Assembly: GCF_025698545.1 (NCBI RefSeq)
Contig: NC_068569.1
Span: 13,764,001 to 13,828,000 of the forward strand
Source of the DNA: Gossypium raimondii
Lineage: Eukaryota > Streptophyta > Magnoliopsida > Malvales > Malvaceae
Reading direction: 5' to 3'
Length of the DNA: 64,000 bases
Shown piece after piece: positions 12,772 to 24,264 of the stretch. The notes under the pieces are model-generated. The model made no database searches, was not told where the DNA came from, and saw only the letters and a list, made by a program, of their open reading frames with translations. Position numbers and translations under genes: made by a program. The first letter of the stretch is position 1, and every line of letters begins with the position of its first letter.

Positions 12772-14516
12772 ATGGTTCTTTTTCCCATTCAATCATTTGT
12801 TGTTGAACACACATTTCTTGGATAAAACTCTATAATCACTGATCAATTTGTTCCTTTAGTATCGTTATATTCGTTGTTGTCTGCATTTATCCTCCTCCTT
12901 GGATTACTAAAGCTGTAGCTTACATCAAAGGCTGCCTGCCTGCATTGTTATTTCGGTTTAATATAATAAGAGATTGCGATATCGGTATTCGAGTTTTAAG
13001 CTTAAACCTTACCTGCTAAGGTTGACAGCTGACTCCGCATTCAAGTACTAAACCTAGTTTATGGATGGATCAGTCAGATGGGATCCTTTGAAAAGCTAGT
13101 TGGGCCATTTTGATTTATTTGTTCATGGACCATTTCGAATGGGTAATTGTTTGGGATGGGCTAAGAGTAAACAACTCTCTAGGTATTGTAAAGAAACAGC
13201 AAGATTAAAGCAAATATCAATGTCCTTTTCGAGTTGAAAGATAAGAACCGAGAACCATAAACTAGTATAAGTTTATGTAAATTTAAGTTTTTAAAATACG
13301 TTTAGTTGTTCCCCCTTCAAATTTAATAGAAGTTGGCCTTGCACTCTTGTTGTTTTTCCAATAAATCATGTTGGGTTCCTCCAAATTTATAAATTTAAGT
13401 TTTTTAAATACGTTTAGTTGTTCCCAATGTTTAAACTTAGACAAAGTTCTAGGAAGAAAAGATGAAGAAGGGTAAAGGAAAAAGGACAATAATAAATATT
13501 TATTTAAAAAAAAAGAACGGTAAACAAAGGTAAGTAGAGTAGGTGAAGTGATTGAATTTATCGCTATCGTTCAAGCAAATCAATGAAATGCTGTTGTTTG
13601 TGGTAAGAGTTCCCATTGGGTTTATTGTTCTTTTAATGGTGATATTCAGCAATTCCATGATGGCTCACATTATAAGCGGATCTAAAATCCTCCACTTGGA
13701 TTCTAAAGTGGCAGACAGTGCCATCATGATCCCTTGCTTTTCCTAAGTCATCGCTCAATAGATTTTATTCAAAAGCTGGACGTGTTCTATTAGAAATAAC
13801 CAAGCATTCACATACATATGTGCTTCATTTTGTATTCTTTAGTAAGTATTGTTTTTGTTCCAATTTGATTATATTTATGTTTTTAAAAGTATTGGGTGCG
13901 TTTCCGTATTAAAATATTGTCTCAGCCGAATATGTGTAAGATAATGATATGCACCTTATGCAATGTCTTCGAGCACTCCTCGTGTATTTATGAACCATTT
14001 GAACATGTAGCAATTTCATAACCATTCAACAGTTTTAGTTGAATGTTTCAAGCACTAGGAAAATTGTCAATAATTAAAGATAATAATGAGAGAGGTTTGA
14101 TGTTTAGATTTAGTTGAAGGAACAAAAGGTTCGAGCTTGTTCCTGAGCTAAATAGCCTTAGCTCTAATGTTGCCGCTTAGCCATTGAGGGACCCGGAGAA
14201 AAGAAACAGCCTAAAGCATGGTTACAAATGTCCCAGTTTTCCAAAGTTGACAAATGATCCACTGAGAAAACTTGATCATCTCAAGACTCAAATCCTGGTT
14301 AATGATAACTTCCATCTTCATTCATGGCGTTAATTATTTACCTTTTTTTTTTTTTTTTATCCATGTGTAACTGTTTCATACATTATCCCCTTATGTGCTT
14401 TACTTCAATGTTGTGATTAAGAAAATCCCGTACTGGACTCCCTTGCTTATTTAAGGATTATGTAGCGCAAAAGAGCCTACTACTGCAGTTAAGCGTATCA
14501 AGCTTACTTAAATACC
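12772..14516. other. Spacer between NTF2 and pectinesterase
   Basis: No gene is supported. A 35-bp direct repeat built on AAATTTAAGTTTTTAAAATA occurs at 13279-13313 and again, with small changes, at 13391-13425. A poly-T run lies at 14343-14358. The pectinesterase promoter lies at the right end, with TTATTTAAGG near 14445 as a possible TATA element about 70 bp upstream of the ATG. Confidence 0.45.
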
Positions 14517-16227
14517 ATGGCTAATATCCATCAGCCTTTACTAGACAGACCAAGAGGTTCTTACAGCAGGGATTGCCCCCTAATTTTCACATTGGTACTT
14601 CTAATATGCTTAGCTGCCCTGGTTGCTATCCCTTTAGTAAGATTCAGCTTCTTCGATGCTAATCATCCATATAAATATTGTGAGAGAGCTGTTGACCAGA
14701 AATCATGTTCAGCCTTGCTCTCTGAAGTAGCCTCAAAGACAACCGTGAGAACGAAGGGTGTTGATCTGCTACATGCTTTCTTAGAGCGATCTGCTTCTGA
14801 TATGCAAAATGTCATCAACCAGGCTCGCAACTTCAACGATGGAATCAATAATCGTAGAGAGCAAGCGAGTTCGGCTGATTGTCTGGAGTTGATGGAGTTA
14901 TCCAGGGACAGGATCATGGATTCTATGGTTGGTGTTGAAAAACAAGATGTTAATTGGCATTCAAATGCTCAGGCGTGGCTGAGCAGCGTGCTGACAAACC
15001 ATGTGACGTGCTTGGATGGGCTACAAGGGTCAGTGAGGACCCTTATGGAGCCAGGGCTCAGCGACCTTATATCGAGAGCAAGAACTTCCCTGGCCATTTT
15101 GGTTTCCGTTTCTCCTACGAAGACAGAATTCGATGACGACCCATTGACCGGTGGATTTCCATCATGGCTCAGCAGCAAGGATCGAAAGCTTTTACAGGCT
15201 TTGCCTAATGAAATCAAGGCCGACGTTGTGGTGGCCAAGGATGGGAGTGGCAACTACAAGAGCCTAGGAGAAGCAGTGGCAACGGCACCAGATAAAAGCA
15301 AGACCACGTACATAATTCATGTGAAAAAGGGTACTTACAAAGAAAACGTCGAGATTGGAGCAAACAAGAAGAATTTGATGATTGTTGGTGATGGCATGAA
15401 CTCGACGATTATCACCGGTAGCCTAAATGTCATTGATGGATCCACAACCTTCAAATCAGCCACCGTCGGTAAACATCTTTACCTTAAAATACATCTTAAT
15501 GCATACATATTGATTATTTGCTTTCAATAATGCAGCGGCTGTTGGTGATGGATTTATGGCCCAAGACATATGGTTCCAAAACACAGCTGGGCCACAAAAG
15601 CATCAAGCTGTGGCCATCCGAGTTGGAGCCGATCAATCTGTTATAAACCGCTGCAAGATCGATGCTTACCAAGACACTCTTTACGCCCACTCCAACCGCC
15701 AGTTCTACAGGGATTCCTACGTTACCGGCACGGTGGACTTCATATTTGGCAATGCAGCTGTGGTGTTCCAGAACTGCAAACTCGTGGCCCGGAAACCCAT
15801 GAACTCACAATCAAATATGTTTACGGCCCAAGGAAGATTAGATCCAAACCAAAACACTGGGACTTCGATCCAAAACTGTAATATACTAGCAAGTGCTGAT
15901 CTTGAGCCCGTTAAAGGCTCCATCAAGTCATATTTAGGCCGGCCCTGGAAGGAGTATTCACGAACTGTTGTGATGCAATCCTACATTGGTGACCATATTG
16001 ACCCTTCAGGTTGGTCGGTTTGGAGTGGGGATTTCGCTTTGAAGACATTGTACTACGGGGAGTACATGAACAGGGGATCAGGAGCCGACACTAGCAAGAG
16101 AGTGAAATGGCCAGGCTTTCATGTCATTACTAGCGCCGAAGAGGCCAAAAAGTTCACTGTGGCTGAGCTCATACAGGGAGGATCTTGGTTGAAATCTACA
16201 GGGGTGACTTTTAAAGAATGGCTGTAA
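14517..16227 (+). CDS. Pectin methylesterase with PMEI pro-domain
   Basis: Removes methyl esters from cell-wall homogalacturonan. Exons 14517-15468 and 15536-16227 join in phase 1 (V-A-A-V across the junction), giving 547 aa. Domains: cytosolic tail and signal anchor (span about 21-43), PMEI-type inhibitor pro-region (about 50-200, paired cysteines), an RKLL subtilase-type processing site at 223-226, then the catalytic beta-helix (about 234-535). Active-site residues are all present: Gln341 (QAVAIR), Gln363 and Asp364 (YQDTL), Asp385 (DFIFG) and Arg453 (LGRPW). So it is a complete group-2 enzyme released to the wall after cleavage. An AATAAA-like signal follows near 16260. Closest relative is probably the At1g11580 type (from memory). 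Confidence 0.96.
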
Positions 16228-17904
16228 ATATATTCACTGCGACTCTTGTGTTTTTTTTTTAATAAATGAAAGTCGTCCATCAACCCTTCCGCTGTAATAG
16301 TTTGGCTAAAATGGACACGAATTTAAGGTTTGAATCAAGCTTTAGTTCATTAACTAATCGATTGCTTTGAAGCAAGGGTAATAAGAAGTTACTGTTGTCT
16401 TACTCAATTCACTAAACTAAATTTGATGGTAACCTTTTACTTATAAATTAACCTTAGTTTCGTTGAACTTAAGAGAGAGATTTGCTGAGTATTCTACTTT
16501 GTACAAAAAAACCCAAGGCATATTCAAATTCGCCCTTTGTCTTTTAAAGCTGAGAAGGATTGGAAACCAAGAACTAAAGCTGTGTTTTATTCCAAGAGAC
16601 AGCTGCTCCAAACGTGGCTACAACAACCAATTACATTTCAAAGATATTGTGTGGTTTCCAAAGAAATGCTTAGGAAATTTAGCTGTATCAGATTCCAAGA
16701 AGATGTTGGTCAGAAGCAGTTATAATATTATAATACCCCAGGAGGAAGACATTGTTAAAATCAGATTCATTGCCAGAAAATATTTTAAAGAGATGATGAG
16801 TATCCATGTGGGGGTCATGAAAAATCCATTATAATTGATTGACAATTATGGAAAGATACGTTTATGTTAATGAACCAATTAAAAGGAATGAATGGTTCCT
16901 TTTGGTCTTTGACTTTTGATTTCCATCCTTGGAGAATTAACAGTATAGAAGTAATAAGGTGAAAGAAAAAAAGGGAAAGTGAAAAAAATTTTTCAAGGAA
17001 GATTAAACGAAATTGAACAGGACATGTCCAAAACTGCAACATTTGGTGGGCAAAAGAAAAGCATTATATCGTTTTTGTCCTTCTCCCATATCTTCTGGTT
17101 TTTTTCCCCCAACTTAAAAAAGTATTTTATTAACTTTGACGGAGTAGCCTTAAAAATACATATAAAGTAGCAACAACAAATACTGTCTCAAGTCTCAATC
17201 TTGTGCTTTTTAACCAAATAAACAGAGCCACCACCCGATTTTTTTATGTCCCGACTCCATTCTTTGTTGTTTTATTTGTCTGTCAAGGCCCATATTATCT
17301 CACCTTTCATTTTGGGAGGTTCTTATTTAGTTTCATTTCATGCCCTTCCACTATCTCTTCTATTCCCTTGAGAACCCTCTCTCTTATCTTCTTTCCCTTG
17401 AAGCCGCCATCTGCATTGCCTTTCCCTTTCTCTTCCTTGTTATCTCTGTTGGGTTTTCTTTTTCCTTTTTTATGTTTATCCGTTTGTAAAAAAAAGTTAT
17501 ACAAACAAGATGAAGAATGGAACCTTGCATCAATGCTTGGAGAAGATGGGGGGAATTTTATAGGTACATTAAAGTTGTTTATTTCTACACCTAAACGATC
17601 TATCTTTCATCTATTTATTATCATAATTTGCTTTAGTTCCAAGGATAGATACCAACCTTGTTTCACGGGTAATATAGTCCCTCAATCACATGTAATTACT
17701 CCTCTGATACGCAGCAACTTTTTGTTTTTTTTTTGTATATATATATATATAAAAGGTTAAAGCAACAAACTTCATGTCAAGTACAACTACTTTTCGGCAG
17801 GCAAAAGTCCAATCTCTTCTCATTTCTCATTTTTCTAGAGGTTCCTTCAACAATCAATCATTCTTTGAACAAGTTGCTCCATTGTATTCCTAGTCAACAC
17901 CATC
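16228..17904. other. Spacer upstream of the RIC gene
   Basis: No supported gene. Pyrimidine-rich stretches (17300-17480) give long open frames with leucine, serine and phenylalanine bias that I reject as coding. A TATATATATATAAAAGG stretch near 17738-17756, about 150 bp before the RIC start codon, is a plausible TATA box. Confidence 0.45.
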
Positions 17905-19091
17905 ATGGTTACCAAGATGAAAGGGATCTACAAAAGTTTCAAATTCATTTCCCAAATCTTTGGTAAGGCCCCTTTCTGTCTCTTTCTTTATACATTCATT
18001 CCACAAATTTATGTATTTGAGTATGTTTCCTGGGTTAGTGTTGTGTTTTGAATGCTTTGGAACTGAAGTGGGAAAGGGGTATTTTGTTGTTTGTAGTTGT
18101 GAAGGAACGAGAGATGGAAATTGGGTATCCGACAGATGTTAAACATGTGACACACATTGGTTGGGATGGCTCTTCTGGCACTGCACCCAGTTGGGTAATG
18201 TTATCTCCAGTCTGTTCCATATTTGATTTAACATTCAAGTAAGTTGTAAGTCCGTTTGTGTTTATCTCTTTAACTGTGTTGCCTTGGCATGGACCTTTAT
18301 TGCAGATGAATGAATTCAAGACAGACCCTGATTTCACAGCAACATCAATTGGTAACTCCAGAGATTCTAATCCTACATGGTCTTCTCAAGGCATGTTTTC
18401 TCTCAATTTTACCTTGTTTTTCTTTGATATGCTAATATGCGTGCATGATTTAGATGAAATAAAATAGTAGTCGAGAATATGCTATACATACAGAGAATAA
18501 TAGTAGGATTTATTTTATTTATTTATACTTGAAAACCATGCATCCATCATCCCTAAAGCATTGTCAGATACCATGTGGAGAATTCTTAATATAAGAGTAA
18601 AACAATAGAAATAGGGCCATTTCACGGGTCAGATGGACAAAGGGGAAATGTTTTATATATCTCAATTATATTGAAGCTAAGTTTTCCAAGACATGGAGAA
18701 AAGATTTTCAAACTATTTGCTCCCTTGGCTCTTCTGTCACGGGACAAAAACTGCCATATCTAGGGGAACCCTATATGCTACTAGTCCTAACTAGAGATCA
18801 TTTTGGTGGTCCCTTTCAATAATTTTAATGGATCTTTATAACTCACTGCTATAGATATATACCCGTCTTCTGATGGGGTGTTTCATTATTTAATAAACAG
18901 ATTTTGAGCAATCAATGGGATGCCAACCTGCAACGGAGATGATGACAAACCTCTCTAGCACGGATCTCCCAGATATTCCTAAGAAACAAAAGCGAAAAAA
19001 GAAGACGTCTTCGTCCTCAAAATCTTCACGAACATCAAAGACCAGGGCTGCATATACTCAAATGGGTTCCTCCACACAACTTCAAATATAA
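17905..19091 (+). CDS. CRIB-motif ROP GTPase effector (RIC family)
   Basis: A small effector that binds active ROP/RAC GTPases and links them to actin, microtubules or auxin responses at the cell cortex. Four exons, 17905-17962, 18097-18194, 18306-18390 and 18901-19091, give 143 aa. The N-terminus is a basic amphipathic stretch ([19 protein letters not shown]), the CRIB motif is [17 protein letters not shown] at 28-44, and the C-terminus is Ser/Lys-rich ([14 protein letters not shown]), a possible membrane-contact patch. The architecture fits the RIC10/RIC11 group. Intron 3 starts with GC (CAAG|GCATGT) and ends CAG; the nearby GT alternative reads into a stop. The reading QDFEQSMG across that junction is inferred. 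Confidence 0.88.
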
Positions 19092-20291
19092 AGAGTGATC
19101 TGCATGTAATAAGATTTTTGTGGCTTTTACCTTCCTTTCAGTGGTCATTAAGACCAGAAGTGCAGGAATTTGGACCAAAAAGCTTGTGTAAATTAGAAAA
19201 ACATATTTATTTTACAAAAGGGTAAAAGTAAATTAGCTTTGGGTGATAACTTGAACACAAAATGAATGGTCCAGATGGGCTGGTAGTTTGTATTGGGTTG
19301 TGTTTGGTGGAAAGTTTTGCTAATTCAGATTATTGGCTCCACCAAGTTTGTAAAGGATTCTAATTTTTTCGTGTTGTGATGGATGAAATGACAGTATTTT
19401 TATGTGTTCGACCTCCAAGTTCATTTCACATGCATGAATGTCATACAAGTTTTGTTTGGAATTGGAAGTAATTGCCTTTGGAATGCCAGAGTATTTTCCT
19501 TTTTGATCCGTGTAGATATGATGCAGTGAAATTCCAATACTAACTGCATATTATGAGCATCAATCATAAATGAAGAGATGTATAAGTTCAGGCCAATCAA
19601 AATGGTTGCAGTGGAAGTTTTTCTTGGGAATACAAAATCTTTTCTTTTGAAAGTTCAGGCTTATGGGGCAAGGCTAAAGACTTTTTCCTGTTAAGCCATG
19701 AACCAGTTCAAGAACTTTCTTATGAGCTTTATTAGTGATTTTACTTAATAAAATAATTAAGGGAAGCTAGGGTGTAGATTAATCACATGCTGTAGCACAT
19801 TTGAACTTCAGAGAATAAAATTGTAGTTGATTATTAAATTAAATTTAGATGGCAAGACTGAAGCTGCAAGAGACTAATAAATTAAATTTTTAACTATTTA
19901 GTGCTCAACTATTTGGAAACAACATCAACCATATCTCACTTACAACCACTACAAAGGTTACAAGAAAAATCACAACCCAAGGGAAAAGGGAAATGGAGGA
20001 TCTAGCAATTCAAAATGAGCCAAAGAGGGCCTTTCTAACTGGAAACATCTACAAATTGAAACTGCCACGTGACCCTGCAAAACATCACAAGGAGAAACAA
20101 AGATTATATATTGCAGGAACTCCTTACTTAAACAATGATCATCTGCCTTACTCCATCTATAGACTTTACCTTCATGCTGGTTACTAAAATTGTAGAGTCC
20201 CTTTGTAAATAGAAATGAGACCTTCACAACAAGATTAACACGAGGCATGTACCTTTAAATGACTGATTATCCTTCTCCCATCGTATACAAT
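19092..20291. other. Convergent spacer between RIC and the pseudouridine synthase
   Basis: Holds the 3' ends of two convergent genes. No coding sequence or clear repeat was recognised. About 300 bp at the right edge is likely 3' UTR of the minus-strand gene. Confidence 0.45.
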
Positions 20292-23200
20292 TTAAGCCAT
20301 TCCAGATCTCCACCAGGGAGATCTGGCTTCATAAAAGTGCTCACCATCATCCCATGAAATTTCACAAGCTTGCAGACCAATGGCAACCTTTGGCTCTTTC
20401 CCAAACCGGGCAAACCACTTTGTGACAGTCATTTCTTTATCACTCTCAGTAGTGTACTTTTTGTATTTACCAAATGGGTTAAGCCCAGGGTTTGCCATCT
20501 CTGCAATAGCAGCTGGCATGTACATCGAGTCGCCCACTATTGGTGCCCCACAGGCAGCCAGTTGTGCACGAACCTGCATCAAATGATGAGTAGTTATAAA
20601 AATCCACTCCTATTGCCAATACTATGAAAATTCACATTGAGCTTTGTTCTTTTCTGCTCCTCTCTATTAATTGAAGTACAAAAAACTAGCACCTAAATGA
20701 AGGTCGAGAGATGCAGAAATGGACTTGAGCAGTTCAGAAACAACTCTAAAGTTATCTGAATTATCAGGAATCAACAAACTCCATTTCCCCAAGCTTTAGG
20801 CTTTTAGATTTTCTAAAGCTCATCATAATCTAGACAAAATATTTGCTTAATATTAGGAACCGGTAGTCATCTCTAAAAGGAAAAGCATGCTACTAGACGT
20901 ATGTCATTAAATTACGGCGGTTATCTTTCGAATGCCACCATTAACCAAGAAAAATGATGCTATGAAAGAAACGCATAGCTTAGACTGCTTATCAAGTAAA
21001 CTTGGAAGGCTACAGAAAGAAATAACTTAATAACCTGATGAGTCCGACCAGTCAAAAGGTTTATTTTACACTCATAAGCACGATCTTTCGAGGGCCACTC
21101 AGAATCCTCAATACAGTACTTTTGTTGAATGACAGGATCTGGCCAGGGAACCTCCTTGCATTCCATAACCTCAAGTTTACACAAGTACCATCCTTTAATA
21201 AAATCTGCAAGTCATAAACTCCAGGCTTTAACCCATATTAGAAATGTTGAAATAGGACAGAAAGAAAATGCTAACGACCAAAAGAACTTCTGAACAGACA
21301 ATGTAAAAATATCTCGAGCAAATTAGTGGAGGGGGTTGAAATCTCCATGTAATTGCAGAAAACACGTAATAAACAACAACAGCAAAAAAAAAACATCACA
21401 CATCCAATCAAAAGCCTACAACTGTAATGCGATTATTTTCTACTAATCAAGTAGCTTTTAATACAGAACTTGGCATTCATATCAATTCATGAAATAGAAA
21501 GAGGGGAAAAGAGTGAGTGAGAGACATCATTTGGTCAGACAGGAGCAATATGGAGAGGGCTACATCTTTTATGTTCCATGTTTTTTCCTCATTCTTATCT
21601 CTTTTGGGTTTGGTTGAGAAATTAACTGGCATAATCAAAATGCTTAGGAGACAGCATTACCCTCTGAGACGAGTCTAGGAGCAACATTGATTGGACGCAT
21701 ATAGTGTGTTATTATTCCAATTGGTACAGGTGCAGCTGTGAGAGCAAGATATAGTTTCTTTACCTTTTTCTCCTGTTGTAATAAAACCAGAAAGCGTCAG
21801 TGCAACACAGACAAGCAAACAGACTAGAACAAAGCGAACAGATATCCATTTGCTAAATTAAACCTTATACACATTCATAGATAGTTAATTAATTAATCTA
21901 TTTACTTTGAAAAAACATAACTTCACAGAAATATCAGCTATATTTACAAGTTAAAGCTCTCAAATATAACTACCTTCCTCAAATTATACAAACCTATTAG
22001 AAACTTACTCTGATTTTTCCATGAAAAATTGAGCAATACTCCTTAGTCCTAGCTAATACAACACTGCAAGTAAATTACTAGTTATTACTTAGCATACTAA
22101 CACAAAATGGAAATAAAATAATAAGAAAGAAAAGGCTATAATCAACCACAAGCAATGTAACATTGACAAGATACAATACCAGCCTTCCGTGCAATTATCT
22201 ATCTGATGAGTAGTCTTCAATGGGGTGGAAAATCCCAAGGCACGACTAGCAAATGTTGCACAACTTTCTTCTATATTGTCTGAAGTTCCTCCAACCTAGC
22301 AAGTTGAGATAGAATATAGATGTCATAATTCATCCACACCTCACATTTGCATATATCGGATTTGGGCATGCATTAATAGAATAACTTTGCTAAGTTCAAA
22401 TCACAATTGAAGAAATAAAGGAAGCAGTCACATACAGATGTACCGGCAGGTTTGTCCAAAACCACATAGGAGTCAGTCACAGCTATGATTCTTGATTTCC
22501 AGTCAATTTCATAACACCTGGTCTACATACAAGTTTCAATAGCATTACAATGAAAAAATAAATAAAGAAACAAGTGTAATAGTAGTGTTTCACCTTGGAA
22601 AACGTTTCGGGTGTACATGCACACGTAAGTATGTTCCAGCTTCAACAAACTGCTCAACGTGAGTTATACGGAAAGTTTTTTGCGCCTCCCGTACGGTTTT
22701 CCCCTTAATGGATGTTCTTTTACTTAAAACTGATGGTGCTGTTACTTCTTTAAATATCCTAATTTGCTCCGGGGTGGCACTTGGAGGAGGTTGTGGACAC
22801 ACAAGGGCATAATATACTGCTCCAAAATGGATGAGATCTGCAACAAACCTTCAAAGAATGAAATTTTGTATGTATCACTCTGTTCTTATTAATGAAAAGA
22901 TCAGTGTATAACACCATAAATCACGTAGTTTAAAACAAAATAAACATAGAGGATAATAACTTACAGAGGAGGAAGATCTAGTGATTTACAGATGTACTCC
23001 AGAACAGGCCCTCCTTCTGAAACAACTAAGTGTTCAACTCTTGGTGGGCCATTTTCTGAAGGACATGGAAGCAACCGGTCATATTTGTGATAGCTGCAAG
23101 GGAAATGAATCTCAATTACAAAACATAGAATTACCATAAAAAAAGGATGAGTAAAATTAAAAGAAGGATAACCTCAATGTAGCACTACAAATAACAAAAG

Positions 23201-23709
23201 ATCATCAAAACCTCAACAGGATTCGAGTTGGTATATCAATATTTATAGATTCCTTTTGCTTGAACTCTCAAAATTTATAGTTGAAACTATAGAAAATAAT
23301 AATAACAAAACTAAAACACACACCAAAAAAAAAAAAGATATAAACTAAGAAAGAGAACCACTTTTCCGGTTACCTAACTTTTTCTTAACATTTATAATCC
23401 GAAATATATAATTTTTTTCTCTAAAAACTGATACCCGACAGCAAAAAAGGAGAAGAAAAAGAAGAAGCTGAAGTACCCATTAACAGAAGTAGTCGTTGTT
23501 TGGGCAACATCCACTTTGGAAGATAAACAAGAAAGCTCTATCTTGCTTGAACTCAAGCAAGAAAAAACTGCACTCTTGCTATTCCTCTTGTAATGCTTAT
23601 ATAAAGAAGAAGACGCTAATGTTCGCCAGGAGGAGACTGGAGCACTGAGACTCCGGTAGCCATTGCTGAAGATTGAAACTAAACCAGCTGAGGCTGAACC
23701 CATCTTCAT
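20292..23709 (-). CDS. RluA-family RNA pseudouridine synthase, plastid-type
   Basis: Isomerises uridine to pseudouridine in RNA. Nine exons on the minus strand (23709-23477, 23093-22965, 22848-22594, 22517-22436, 22295-22180, 22063-22009, 21772-21661, 21204-21035, 20573-20292) give 477 aa; all introns are GT-AG and phases close. The Ser/Arg-rich N-terminus (about 1-60) suggests plastid targeting. The core shows CYEIDWKSRIIAVTD, VVLDKPAGTS, the catalytic loop HQIDNCTEG with Asp266, ARTKEYCSIFHGKIREKKV, KINLLTGRTHQVRAQLAACG and APIVGDSMYMP. HQID replaces the more usual HRLD; the catalytic Asp is kept. It resembles Arabidopsis RNA pseudouridine synthase 6 (At4g21770, from memory). It is divergently paired with pPLA-I, 555 bp away. 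Confidence 0.93.
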
Positions 23710-24264
23710 GGTTTAGCTAGCCTGAGGCAGTGTTGGTTTTGAGGGTTTATGATAAGATTATTCGGATAGGATTTGGCCCATTGTTTTGCGAAAAACTTAG
23801 GAGGTTTTAGGCCTAATTCCTTTTTAAGCCGGTATCTCTATTACAGCCCAAACGTATCCGTTTGTTAGGACCGTTGTGAGTGGGACTGGTTTCGACGACG
23901 TCGTTTAGATTTCAATCATGTACATCCACCAAGATGACGTCGTTTGGCGGATCTCTCCGATTAATTGTAAAACGACAAAAAAACAGTGTCTGACGAACAA
24001 AGAGGCAGTTGATTTCATAGGAAAAAAAGAACATAAATACTGTTCCAGTTTTTTCAATCACTCTCTCATTTCTTATGGCTCCCGCCTTTTAATCTCTCTA
24101 AAGTTTAATCCTTAACATTAAAAAAGAAAAGTAACTTTATTTCCACTTTCAATGCAATTTTTCTTTATAATTCTCCATGAAGAAATACAAATGTGAAACA
24201 GCAATTGAACCGTTAAATCGGGATCACAGTTCTCTTCCCCGCGCATTTTAACTGTCCGATTACA
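23710..24264. promoter_or_regulatory. Divergent promoter with twin GACGTC elements
   Basis: A 555-bp gap separates the start codons of two head-to-head genes (pseudouridine synthase to the left, phospholipase to the right). Two copies of GACGTCGTTT lie at 23897-23906 and 23936-23945, so their GACGTC cores are 39 bp apart. GACGTC is an ACGT-core site of the kind bound by plant bZIP proteins. Use by either gene, or both, is inference. Confidence 0.55.

Noticed and set aside
16463-16834. Plus-strand 123-codon open frame after the pectinesterase
   Set aside because: No recognisable motif and AT-rich codon use like the surrounding spacer.
17203-17760. Plus-strand 185-codon open frame rich in Phe, Leu and Ser
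   Set aside because: It comes from a pyrimidine-rich tract upstream of the RIC gene; composition explains the open frame and nothing resembles a domain.
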